From the NCBI GenBank assembly GCA_963678675.1, contig OY783200.1, positions 8,878,501 to 8,942,500 on the forward strand: a stretch of 64,000 nucleotides of DNA, in the 5' to 3' direction. The stretch's first letter is position 1. Every line of letters starts with the position of its first letter. This document shows positions 54,359 to 64,000 of the stretch, one piece after another. This stretch comes from Xiphydria camelus. Its lineage: Eukaryota; Arthropoda; Insecta; Hymenoptera; Xiphydriidae. Both the position numbers and the translations under genes were made by a program. Below the pieces are notes generated by a model, which was not told where the DNA came from, searched no databases, and worked only from the letters and a program-made list of their open reading frames with translations.

Positions 54359-54411
54359 GTATTCGGCTAAAAAATTTATTAAAAAATTTTAATAAAAAAG
54401 AATTTGCCGCG

Positions 54412-54479
<68 letters not shown>

Positions 54480-54508
54480 AGGGAGAGGGAGAGGGAGAGG
54501 GAGAGGGA

Positions 54509-54597
<89 letters not shown>

Positions 54598-54768
54598 TTC
54601 ATATTTTGTCCACTATATACTGCTGGTATCAAATAAGTGTATGAATTTATTTAAAATCATAAGTGCATAAACGGAGTATAATTTGGTGTCTGAATTTTTT
54701 ATTTTGAAGAAAAAAACGCGGTAAGTTCTTTTTTATTAAAATGTTTTAATAAATTTTTTAGCCGAATT
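54359..54768. repeat. Inverted repeat enclosing the GA microsatellite
   Basis: 54-base arms: ATTCGGCTAAAAAATTTATT...GCCGCGTTT at 54359-54413 and its near complement AAACGCGGTAAG...TTAGCCGAAT at 54714-54768. The interior is the GA tract and about 115 unique bases. Possibly a foldback MITE expanded by the microsatellite. Confidence 0.75.
54414..54595. repeat. (GA)n / (GGGAGA)n microsatellite, about 180 bp
   Basis: GA dinucleotides with a central block of GGGAGA hexamers. Open frames through it on both strands are artefacts. Confidence 0.98.
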
Positions 54769-54994
54769 TTTTAGTAACTTGATTTACAATAATTTTCCTT
54801 TCAAATGATGCCTTTTACTTTTTCTGTATAAATCTTGAACATGGCGATCTTAATTGATTTCAAATCTTTTTTGGGAAGTATTTTACGTATCAATTTTTGT
54901 TGGCACTGAATGAACATGCCGCCTTTTTTACAGAGGATCTGTTTTTGTGGGGATTTCACTACTTTTTGGAATTTATTCATCGGGAGAATATGTA

Positions 54995-55206
54995 CACCCG
55001 GGGACACGGTATCTGTTGCTGGTGACTTTTTTTAAACGTTATTTTTAAACGTATTAACCAATGAATAATTAATTCTCATGCGCTCATTAGCTACGGTGGC
55101 GTCTACTCTCGTTAATGAAAGCATGAGGATTATTAATTATTGGTTAGTACGTTTAAAAATAACGTTTAAAAACAATCACCAGCGACAGATGCCGTGTCCC
55201 CGGGTG
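54995..55206. mobile_element. 212-bp foldback MITE, TA flanked
   Basis: The ends CACCCGGGGACACGG and CCGTGTCCCCGGGTG extend into arms of about 90 bases, including AACGTTATTTTTAAACGTA and CCAATTAATAA-like blocks, around a short centre. TA flanks both ends (54993-54994, 55207-55208). Confidence 0.8.
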
Positions 55207-55208
55207 TA

Positions 55209-56340
55209 CATGTAGGAGTATAGTTTTTTATTATTAAGTATTACTGCAGAACGAGTAGGTTAGAAGATTTTCATAAAGACTCACGATTTTCTGACATATC
55301 ATCTCGTACAGGTGCAACCGAAGAGACTCTAACTCGTGTCCTGTCCGTAAAAAGATGACTCGATGGACATCGGAGAATGTCAGTCTTGTCAGCGAGCGCC
55401 TTCATCCATAGTACCCATAGTACTTTCATTACAATATGGGCTTTTCGTTCCAACTATTCCTGCTTTAAGGAGGTTCGACTATCAGACGAAAACCAACTTA
55501 CAGCCCTAATTTTTTTTATATGATATACACGAATACTTTACACAACTAATACGAAAATTTGAGCAATATATAGACCGTCTATAGTTTCTTCGTTATTTTA
55601 TTCTAAAGTTGACCACTTTTAACATATCGCCTTATGGCAGACGATTGTACTAAGGTAGATTATCACTGACTTTAACACACATTCCGCCAACTTTAGACTT
55701 TGAAAGACTAGTAATTTGACAGATGAAATATTAAGGATTATGTAAAAAATAAGTAAATTGGGTTTTACCGTATAGTTGCAACGTAATATTGTCATGAAAT
55801 TCGTTTTGACTTCGCAAACCATTAGCACGCTATATTAACGGTGAGAGACTTGGCAACACGGCAGCGAAACAGCTGTAAAGCTCGTCCACTTGCCGTTCCA
55901 AAAACCAGTCAGAATAGTTCATTCGTCGAGCTGGATCTAGCTAATTGTACGCTGAAACATGCCCAAGTCGTATTCAGCCTTGAGAAGATTTATTTTCAAT
56001 ATTGGACCAAAGGTACGGCAATCCAGCAGTCTCATAACCGACAGAAATTACGAAAGTGAGATTTATGTTAAATTATCTTAACAAATATTTAATTAAGAAA
56101 TTACATCCCATAAAACACGTCTTTACAAGTAATTTTTCTGATATTCTTGCGATATTTTGCAATATTTTTGAACACTACCCTATGTTAGAAATATATCTTT
56201 CTCGATAAATTCACAAAGTTGCAAAACGTTATAGAAACATTTTGGAATCATTACATTGAAAGAAGCAGCTCAATAAGACAGCTCGATAAGATTGTACTTG
56301 TCAGAGCTGAATTATATATGTGATTTCTATAATTATTTTA
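55209..56340. other. Spacer with an inverted mariner fragment
   Basis: Mostly featureless. At about 55850-55945 the minus strand encodes RMNYSDWFLERQVDE, the same mariner segment found on the plus strand at 59140, so the two are inverted copies flanking the pogo insertion. The rest shows no gene. Confidence 0.5.
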
Positions 56341-56444
56341 GAAAGACCTGAAAGAATACGAGAGCAGTGGAACATCGATGCTCTGCTAGAGAGAATAAGA
56401 CTATAAGAAATAGAAAAGAATGTTCATCCTTTTAAAATGAAGTA

Positions 56445-59096
56445 GGGGGAGGTCCCCGAGAACCGGACACTTAAGGAATAACAGGAATACAAAAAATCAT
56501 GTAATAGTCTAATTTTGTTATTTCACTTTAATAAGCTCTCAACTATATCCTTAATCAACACATATATATCAGCAGTCTCAAATGTTACTTTAAATGTAGT
56601 AGATACTAAGGAATATTTAATATAGAAAAAAGGACGTTTTCAAAAAGGTCCCCTAAATCCGGACAGCCAAGTTTTCGTTTATTTTTAGATTTAAAAATTA
56701 TTTTAACAAACAATTCGTAACAGTATCTATTACAATAGAACAAATCAACTATTAATAATGAAAACTCATCTTAATTCTAATAAACTTTGGCTATAATCAG
56801 GAACATTTTCTATACAATCACAAATCTTTAATTTTGAAACCTGCAAAAATCACAAATGTAGCTAACTGAGCCCTCTTCAACATCAGCACACGCTTCATGA
56901 GCCCACTGATTGCAAGCTTGACAGCAAATCCAATCTTCATCATTATCTTCTTGGCAGATCAAACAAGTTGTTGCATTTTCAGTCACTGATGTTGATGATT
57001 TTGATGTTAGAGATATCGCTGTCTTTGAAGTTACAGTCGATTTTTTGCTCCTTTTTATTTTAGTCGGGTCGTTAGTTTTCTTGCCTTTTAGTTGTTTTAT
57101 TTTAAGTACAGGAGGTTTGGCCTTTGTTGCCTTATTTTCAATGAGTGCATTTTTATAAGGGGAGGATGTTAAAATCTCACTTTTCTCAGCTTTCCGTCGT
57201 CGACTCACGGCTCTCTTTGCCGCAGCGCTTGGAACAGGTGATAGCTGATGGATTACACTGACAATTGCTTTGCTGGTTGACGGTTGAGTATCAATATTCT
57301 CTTTTTCATTGACGTCGAAAGACTCCTGAGGCAGATCTTCGAGTGTACTCGTATTGGCGTCATTGCTAAGGTTTACTTCAGCTCCTGAAAGCTGATGGTG
57401 AAGTTCAGTATTAAATTGCATAGGTACGTCAGTTACAGCTGATGGCTGAAAATCTAAATCTGTGAAAATATTTGGATTCAGAGGCAAAATTCCGGTACAT
57501 TGAAATCCAGATTTTGCTATATCCAAACGTGCAACGCGAGTGAAAGCTTGCGACACCATTGCAGCTATTTCATATTCTGTTATTCTTGCACCAGAGTTTG
57601 CCCTCATCCACAACCCACAGGCCTCAAAATATGCGTCTTTGAACGGCTTCATAAAAACCCTGTCTAAGGGCTGCAGTTTGTGGGTCGTGTGTGGTGGGGT
57701 GCTTAACATGTGCACGTAGTTTTCTTTTGCGTAACTTATAACAGCAAGATCTTTGTGACTGCTATGGCCGTCAAGGATCAAAAGCACATGCTTCTCTTTG
57801 GATGGCTTTGAGAATTTCACAAAGTGTTGAAGCCACTTTAAAAAAAAATCAGCGTTCATCCATCCGTTTGGCTGTGCCAATGCTACACTTTCGGATGGAG
57901 CACCAATCATCAACCTTTCATTAACTCTCTTTCTGGGAAAAATAAATAGTGGTGGGATAAAATGCCCAGCAGCACTCATGCAGAACATTGCTGTGACATT
58001 TTTACCTCTCTCAGCAGAAGTCAACTTGCCAACTTGACGATTGCCTTTCAGTGTCATCACTTTAGCCTGCTTTTGGACAGTGCTAACCGCTGTCTCGTCA
58101 CAGTTGTAGGTGTTCGATGGGGTAAAATTATATTTTTGGCAAAGATTTTTTAAATTGTTAAAGAACCGTTCAACTTGAGGCCTATTAAAACCAACAGCTC
58201 TCATCAGACTCGTTGATTCAGGCCTTCTCAAGCTAAGATCTGGATGGCGTTTGATAAAATCGTAGTAAAAATGTTTACCGGCACTTCTCTTTGCCTTGTT
58301 GAATCGATGGTTCAGTTTTAATTTCTCCGCAAGATCGAAAGCCAATTTGAGAAATTCTTTTCTAGTTAATGGCATGCACCTATTTGACATATCCACCACG
58401 TGCGCAACTAGAGCTTCTTCGTATTCCTTGGTAAAAGTTGGATCAAATCTTCCTTTCTTGAGTGGTAATCTTATTTCTTCTCCTCGTTTAATTTTTTTAA
58501 TATAATCGAACACTGTACTTTTCGGTATATTGTAGACTTGGGATGACTTTCTCACGGAAAATTTTTTAGACATAACCTTATCGATAGCTTTTTTCAATAT
58601 TTCAGATTTGGGGGTATTCTCACATCTTGGTTTGGGCTTACCCATATTGAATCTGAAAAACAAAACAAAAATAATAACTACAGCAAAAAAAATCTTCCTG
58701 TAAAACTGTCCGGTTTTAAGGGACTTTGAGAGTGTCCGAACTTAGGGACCCTGAAGTACATACAAAAAAAAGTCTCATTCACATTGTGTGTTATCAATCA
58801 CAAAAAAACGCATGAATTATATCACATTAGTATCATAGCAATAATAATTAATAACAATAACTATCATCCCATACTTTAAATACTGTTTACAGACCTCGAA
58901 AAATTACTTCGAACAAAATTTTTCCTAACCTTAAAATTCGCAACACGCTTCACGACGAACGAGTCAGCACTGGCTATTGACACAGCGCCCCTGCACTTCA
59001 CTTGGAAGAAGCTTTCTAACCGCGGCACAAGTAATAAATTGGCGCGCTCTTTTTCGCACTGATTCAAACACTGTCCGGCCTTAGGGGACTTCCCCC
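56445..59096 (-). mobile_element. Apparently intact pogo-like transposon, 2.65 kb
   Basis: Ends GGGGGAGGTCCCCGAGAACC and, inward from the right, GGGGGAAGTCCCCTAAGGCC are inverted repeats, with ACCGGACA/GCCGGACA next. TA flanks both ends (56443-56444, 59097-59098). The single gene is open along its whole length. Motifs such as GTCCCCTAAATCCGGACA recur subterminally. Confidence 0.92.
56828..58645 (-). CDS. pogo-like transposase, intact, with C-terminal zinc finger
   Basis: I place the start at MGKPKPRCENTPKSEILKKA (ATG 58645); a longer frame opens six codons upstream, but ATTCAG just before could be a splice acceptor. Residues about 15-60: Psq-type helix-turn-helix (SVRKSSQVYNIPKSTVFDYI). About 75-150: second DNA-binding half (FYYDFIKRHPDLSLRRPEST). 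Core: SNTYNCDETAVSTV (Asp), HVLLILDGHSSHKD (Asp), HKLQPLDRVFMKPFKDAYFE (Asp), the DDD set of pogo. C-terminus: basic linker and PHD-like CLICQEDNDEDWICCQACNQ followed by WAHEAC...CDFC. About 605 residues without disruption, so it could be active. Confidence 0.92.
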   Translation of the reverse strand: MGKPKPRCENTPKSEILKKAIDKVMSKKFSVRKSSQVYNIPKSTVFDYIKKIKRGEEIRLPLKKGRFDPTFTKEYEEALVAHVVDMSNRCMPLTRKEFLKLAFDLAEKLKLNHRFNKAKRSAGKHFYYDFIKRHPDLSLRRPESTSLMRAVGFNRPQVERFFNNLKNLCQKYNFTPSNTYNCDETAVSTVQKQAKVMTLKGNRQVGKLTSAERGKNVTAMFCMSAAGHFIPPLFIFPRKRVNERLMIGAPSESVALAQPNGWMNADFFLKWLQHFVKFSKPSKEKHVLLILDGHSSHKDLAVISYAKENYVHMLSTPPHTTHKLQPLDRVFMKPFKDAYFEACGLWMRANSGARITEYEIAAMVSQAFTRVARLDIAKSGFQCTGILPLNPNIFTDLDFQPSAVTDVPMQFNTELHHQLSGAEVNLSNDANTSTLEDLPQESFDVNEKENIDTQPSTSKAIVSVIHQLSPVPSAAAKRAVSRRRKAEKSEILTSSPYKNALIENKATKAKPPVLKIKQLKGKKTNDPTKIKRSKKSTVTSKTAISLTSKSSTSVTENATTCLICQEDNDEDWICCQACNQWAHEACADVEEGSVSYICDFCRFQN

Positions 59097-59489
59097 TACA
59101 TACATGCACCGGAGAAAGCAAATCCAGCTCGAGACGAATGAACTATTCCGACTGGTTTTTGGAACGGCAAGTGGACGATCCCTCGTTCGTCAGAAGATTT
59201 TGTTCACAGATGAATCGAAATTCTACAATGAAGGATTAGTGAATAATCACAACGCCCACTATTGGTCCGTGAGAAATCCTCACTGGGTAGAAGAAGTCGA
59301 AGGCGATGGAGTGAAGGCGATGAACTAAAAATAAAATAAAATTTAGTATATAAATCGAAACTTGTAGTAGGAAGGCAGAGGGCAAGCACCGATGAGAAAA
59401 AAAATAGAAATAAAGTATTATAGTTACCCCGATATTGTAGTTACTCCGATGATTTGTTCTTCTCCCACGACTTAGATTCTCCAATATGT

Positions 59490-60270
59490 AGAAATATACC
59501 GTCTTCCCATACTCTGACAGTATACATGCATTTTACCTTCAATATGCCGGAATTAAAAATCTCTAGAACTGTCTCTGCGGTACAATGCCACGGTAGGAAT
59601 ATCAAATTCTACCGACATGACATGCTTCGACAAGGTCTGTATCAAGTTTAGCATTATATTGGGGGCACTGCACTAATCCTGTGGCACATTTTTCTATCTG
59701 GGAAAGCCGTGGTAGAAAAGTAGAAGATACGATAGAATTGGATTACAATAATGAAGTAATTATTTTATTATCTTTTCTTTATCGATATATTTTCCCTTTC
59801 GTATTATTAAAAGTTCCAATTATATATTATCGGAACGCTGTACAGCTGTACTACCATAATAATATGCTTTCCCAGATAGAAAAATGTGCCACAGGATTAG
59901 TGCAGTGCCCCCAATATACCGCTAAAGTTGATACAGACCTTGTCGAAGCATGTCATGTCGGTAGAACCTGATATTCCTACCGTGGCATTGTACCGCAGAG
60001 TTCTAGAGATTTTTAATTCCGGCATATATTGGAGGTAAAATGCATGTATACTGTCAGTACGGGAAGACGGTATATTATCGGAACGCTGTACAGCTGTACT
60101 ACCATAATAATATGCTTTCCCAGATAGAAAAATGTGCCAGAGGATTAGTGCAGTGCCCCCAATATACTGCTAAAGTTGATACAGACCTTGTCGAAGCATG
60201 TCATGTCGGTAGAACCTGATATTCATACCGTGGCATTGTACCGCAATTCTAGAGAATTCTTTTCTACCTA
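59490..60270. repeat. Three-copy inverted/direct repeat array
   Basis: An arm at 59490-59700 is matched in reverse complement by 59868-60075. The second arm plus its left flank (from ATTATCGGAACGCTGTACAG at about 59828) is repeated directly 248 bases further right (60076-60255). Shared blocks include CTTGTCGAAGCATGTCATGT. No coding capacity. It looks like a foldback element with a duplicated arm. Confidence 0.8.
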
Positions 60271-61370
60271 GGTTGATTTTTGACTGCGAAGAAAAATCAA
60301 ATTTCCACCAATCCGTCCTGTTCTCGTATGGCGCTGAAAACAAAAAATAGAATAACCACAAAGATATTTGTTCTGTATAAGGGATGAAAATGAGGTTAAG
60401 ACAGTCAGTTAGGAAGTTACTTATCCGATGCCACTTCTTCCGAGATACAGATGTCTCCTTTCCTGCTCTTCATGCACCAGCAACCAAAGAAAAATGACAC
60501 TGCTTCCGTGCACTGTCTTGATTATTAAAAGAAAATCTAAACGATTTGATAATAGCTAGTTGTCAGAGCGCCTGTCACATTCACCACTATTGAGATTCAC
60601 TACTCCGATTACACTGAATTTGTACTTTTTATTAACAAGCGCGTCCGAGGATCGAAAAAATGCGAGGGAAATCGTTTCGCGAATGGAAATATTTTTTAAT
60701 TTTGAAAAACAACTAAACATTCAAGGAATATATTCTCTCACACACTCTCACATATATTTTTGATGGCGTATGCGTGTGGCCGCATCTGTGTACACATTTC
60801 CGACCATGGCCGAATACCGCCGAAGACAGGCGGAATTTTTGTGACATTTTTACATATATATATCGCCCGAGAAATCGGATTCTCGACTTTGACGGGCAAG
60901 GGGGGTGGTTTCGCGTTGCTAAGGACGAATCTCTGTTAATATGTAACTTATCAAATTTATTCTGGTCTCTATCAATAGAGAATAATCAATTTATATGGCG
61001 TAACTAAGCATAGTTTTGGTTATAACCATATATTTATTGAGAAAATTCGATGTAAAAATTGAGGGGTGCAGGGGGTAGATATTTGTGGCGTCCCGAGTCG
61101 AAGATTTTGACCTGGTAAGCCCTGCTAAGAATGAACGTTTGCAGGTCTAAAAGGAATGAACCAGGTCTTCGTGAAATGTAGAAAGTAAACCTTGCCTGTC
61201 CTTCCATAGCCTAGTTACGGTGAATATCAGATGCAAACAGGTCTAAAACGGACTTTTCACGGTAGACCTGGGAAAGCCGTTATTATCCTATCGCAGGTAC
61301 TAACCAGGTCCAAACCAGAAGGCCTTCTGAATTTTGTTTCCCCCACCCACGTATACCGTACGTCCCATAA
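60271..61370. other. Spacer, no feature seen
   Basis: No supported gene. Several short frames lack family resemblance and splice context. Confidence 0.4.
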
Positions 61371-61483
61371 GAAACGCAACAAGCGACATTTACCTTCGGC
61401 AGTAGTTGCCGACGGTGCTTGAGTCTTTTACATGTGCACCGTCGGCAAATACTGCCGAAGGTAACTGTCGCTTGTTGCGTTTC
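61371..61483. repeat. 113-bp hairpin
   Basis: 48-base arms starting GAAACGCAACAAGCGACATT and ending at the complementary GTCGCTTGTTGCGTTTC, with few mismatches and a loop of about 17 bases. Confidence 0.9.
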
Positions 61484-61617
61484 TGCAAATGAATATGCAA
61501 TTATGTAATTTGTATTTAACACATGATATTTATTATTACACGATTATATAATTTTCATAAAAAACATGTTATCAATAGTTATCAAATTATCAAACGGAAA
61601 AAATTAGTATTAAAGTA

Positions 61618-61829
61618 GAGGAAAGTCGCCGAATATGGGGAGGTATCTTTATTTGCGGAGATTCAAAATTTTATTCCTATCTATCAGTACCAAACAGAAT
61701 CTGGAGAGTTTTATTGGTTGCATATATTCCAATAGTATATTGGAATATACTATAACACACTCATAGATAGCAATACAATTTGTGATCTCCCCAAATAAGG
61801 ATACCTCCCCATATTAGGCGACTTTCCTC
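61618..61829. mobile_element. 212-bp MITE, TA flanked
   Basis: Inverted repeats GAGGAAAGTCGCCGAATATG... and complement ...GGCGACTTTCCTC extend about 45 bases. TA lies outside each (61616-61617 and 61830-61831). The centre contains ATATTCCAATAGTATATTGG, a small palindrome. Probably a non-autonomous Tc1/mariner-pogo derivative. Confidence 0.85.
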
Positions 61830-61897
61830 TACAGTTGCTTAAAATATTAGGTACTTATAATTTTTTTTCTTAATTTATGTCCACTCATTCTTTGTCA

Positions 61898-64000
61898 TTA
61901 GCCTTCTGTTCCCCCACCTCGTCGATTCGAACATAATTTGTTTATGTACTTCACATACTCCGCTTCGTCCAGAACTTCTCCTGTTAGTCGCAGTTTGGCA
62001 CAAATCTACCCTATAAAATATATTAAATACGTTTTGGAAATTGGAAATAACTCATTAATAATAAATCAAAAACAATAAAAATAAGATTTTAATTTATTTG
62101 TTGAAATCATTAAATGAAATATAAGACGTCAAAAGTGAATCTATAAATATTTTTGATAATTAGATTCATCTTAGTCATTTGTATTATTTTGTGCATGAAG
62201 AGTTCTGTATTGTATAAAGAAAGCTATGCTGTTGAATGTGTACAATGACATATCGATACCTTACTATGAAAACCATGAAAGTTCAATTTTTGACAAAAAT
62301 GTCATTTATAGCTTACTGCGTTAAAGTTTAAAAACTGAACACAGTAAGCTATAAATGGCATTTTTGTCAAAAATTGAACTTACAAGGTTTTCAAAGTAAG
62401 GTATCGATATGTAGAGGTAAAAATATGCAGAAAATAGTCTAAAAAATGTGGAAGTGAGAAAAAGAATACTAACATAATGCTACTTACTTACTAATCCATT
62501 AAATAAATTCCTACATATTCCTGGCCTTAACCCACGACGACCACGTACGCAATATCGATGTAGGTTTGTTCCATACACTTCTACCAGGGTTTCCGCTACT
62601 AGATTCCTCCACTCGAATTGATTGTACCGGTCGTAAGCTGCCATTTCTATATACGAAATTTTTCTCCTGTTCATATAGAACCCACAGCCCTCAAATATTT
62701 CTTCCTAAAAAATTAAAAACAGTACATGGTTAGTCTAAATTATGAGATATTCAACAAAAAAAAAAGAAGGGACGATGTTGTACAGCCATGTCGCCAGATG
62801 AATCGAAAAATAGTCAATACTCGAAAAACGAAAATGATAAAGAAGTAGTAATTAATTGTAGTATTTTACCTTGTTCTTACCAGGTTCGTAGTAGCTCTGT
62901 GGTAGCGAAAACACTGGTTCCTTCGTTTCTTTCTGCTCACAATTATGTTGTAAGGCAGCCAGTAGTATTTCTTGGCATTGAATCCACTCTCGAGGCACTA
63001 TACAATTGATAAACATAAAATAATATCAGAAATACAATAAGAAGGTTCAACGTCAAATAAAAAAATTAAGAAAAGTGACAGGTTGTTACGAATTTGTATT
63101 CAAAAATTCTATTAACAATGAAATAAATAATTAGAAGATTGATGTCTAACTTCAAATAATGCAGAGGTCTTTGCCATTGTCACTAAGACTTATTTGAGTG
63201 TCAATAAATTGCCCAATTTATCCATCCAACAGTTTCTTACATTTACAATAAATGTGAGAGCCAAAAAAAATAATAAAAACGCATAAGAAAATCAGAAACA
63301 AAGTACTGAAAATCTAAGTATGTTTTCTAAAAAGAAACTGACATTGAGAAGCCTTAGAATGATCCTAATTTGAGAAAAATTTAAATTAAAGTTATCTGTG
63401 AATATTAATTTATGTTTATGTTTGGTAAATTAAATTTTCATTCTCCTCTAATATCTTGGGAATACTGACTTTGAAAAAAATATTATAGATCAGATTTTGT
63501 ATTTACCTGGCCTTGGTAAAATTTCAGCGATGGCTCTAGCTGCTTTTTTAATGTATTCTTTATTCGAGTCTTCATAATCTGCAAATGCATCATCTTCGCT
63601 ATCAGACATTCCCTCAACATTGATGCCCTTCGAAATTGATCTTCGTCGAGTACAATTTGCATCATTCTCCTCTTCAGTTGTTTCACCAGTATTAGCAGCA
63701 GGTTCCCCGACGTCCCCTGAACGTGATCCTTCGAAGTCATGTGATGAATTGTCATTCAACTGAAGGGTGGAGTTCTCAACAGATTGGCCACATTGCTGCA
63801 TTAAAGAACTCGATGACGCTTGAACATTACTTTTACTTTCTCCTGTCAGAGAAAAACGTTCTTCAGTTCTGAGATAGTTCGCTGCTGGACTTTGAACTGG
63901 CTCAAGATGCTGAAAATTATTTGCTCCTGTAGAGGCATAACTTTTAGTTCCAGGAGGCTGAGAGAACGGATAAGGTGATGGAGGCATATGAGAAAGAGGA
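61898..64000 (-). CDS. 3' exons of a gene with a BEN-like C-terminus, cut by the window edge
   Basis: Minus-strand exons: from beyond 64000 to about 63506 (serine-rich, MPPSPYPFSQPPGTKSYAST ... SDSEDDAFADYEDSNKEYIK ... AEILPRP, donor GTAAAT), 63003-62880 (PREWIQCQEILLAALQHNCE ... YYEPG, donor GTAAGAA), 62708-62493 (EEIFEGCGFYMNRRKISYIE, FEWRNLVAETLVEVYGTNLH, GLRPGICRNLFNGL, donor GTAAGTAAG), 62005-61898 (ICAKLRLTGEVLDEAEYVKY, INKLCSNRRGGGTEG, stop). W-x-L-V...L...vYG..L......G...L.P.......L resembles a BEN domain (DNA or chromatin binding), but similarity is by eye. The last acceptor is read as GGGTAG, just downstream of another AG; using the first AG would give an early stop. Hairpins lie in the last intron. 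Confidence 0.5.
62248..62412. repeat. 165-bp hairpin in an intron
   Basis: Arms of about 70 bases starting ACATATCGATACCTTACTAT and containing TTCAATTTTTGACAAAAATG, inverted with few mismatches around a loop of about 20 bases. It lies in the last intron of the BEN-like gene. Confidence 0.88.

Larger units (their letters stand above)
56341..59328 (+). pseudogene. mariner-like transposase relic, split by a pogo element
   Basis: The plus strand before the insertion reads PERIREQWNIDALLERIRL and then HPFKMKY at the junction. After 59098 it continues IHAPEKANP, RMNYSDWFLERQVDDPSFV and, in another frame, KILFTDESKFYNEGLVNNHN followed by HYWSVRNPHWVEEVE. FTDE followed by N-HN-HYWS-NPHW is characteristic of mariner/Tc1 transposases around the second catalytic Asp. 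Frame changes, missing ends and the insertion make it a relic. Confidence 0.65.

Noticed and set aside
54333..54670. Leu-Ser and Arg-Glu repeat proteins
   Set aside because: Translation of the GA microsatellite.
54801..55007. 68-codon lysine-rich minus-strand frame
   Set aside because: No splice context or recognisable family, and its start overlaps a MITE.

Overview
This is nuclear DNA of an arthropod, most likely a hymenopteran insect and plausibly an ant. There is no operon-like packing. Coding segments carry GT-AG introns, AT-rich spacers predominate, and the mobile elements are of kinds common in insect genomes: Jockey and R1 LINEs, piggyBac, pogo/Tigger, ISL2EU-like THAP elements and TTAA-flanked Kolobok-like elements. 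The species call is inference; no rRNA, functional tRNA or mitochondrial marker is present.

The window is a graveyard and nursery of transposons with only a few host-like genes. 1-2.1 kb: 5' half of a decayed LINE on the minus strand. 2.2-8.9 kb: a hAT relic ending in a large foldback, split by a pogo element (3356-8770) that is itself split by a piggyBac (3394-5708). 9.2-9.65 kb: a 122-bp minisatellite. 11.6-14 kb: a broken MADF gene, a TTAA element and, nested in it, a deletion derivative of an ISL2EU-like element. 14.2-15.5 kb: an integrase relic split by a solo LTR. 16.2-18.3 kb: a six-exon host-like gene. 18.6-19.6 kb: a 5'-truncated R1 LINE with a 17-bp target duplication. 21.2-23.9 kb: a Kolobok-like TTAA element. 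24.7-27.4 kb: a second pogo element. 27.7-30.9 kb: a decayed multi-exon tnp2-like transposase gene with a tRNA-derived SINE in an intron. 31.3-32.5 kb: a SAM-domain gene with a MITE in its intron. 33.4-38.0 kb: a full-length Jockey LINE with both ORFs open and a 12-bp target duplication.

39-54 kb is the most informative part. One LINE copy (minus strand) has been cut into three coding pieces by a Tigger element (39329-42083), a 6.5-kb element with 0.6-kb inverted repeats (42560-49046), and an ISL2EU-like element (49781-53610). The 6.5-kb element carries one uninterrupted 1498-residue ORF. It has a putative DDE transposase region, a complete set of FEN/XPG 5'-nuclease acidic motifs and a CXC cysteine cluster. 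I read it as an Academ-like transposon with a TA target duplication. It is the best candidate here for something under-described. The ISL2EU-like element encodes two inward-facing genes, SWIM-YqaJ nuclease and THAP-DDE transposase, both apparently open.

54-64 kb: a GA microsatellite inside an inverted repeat, several hairpin MITEs, an intact pogo element (ORF 611 aa) inserted in a mariner relic, a set of three long repeats, and the 3' exons of a gene with a possible BEN-like C-terminus that runs off the right edge. Exon structures and domain names come from reading translations and splice motifs by eye; no database search was possible.
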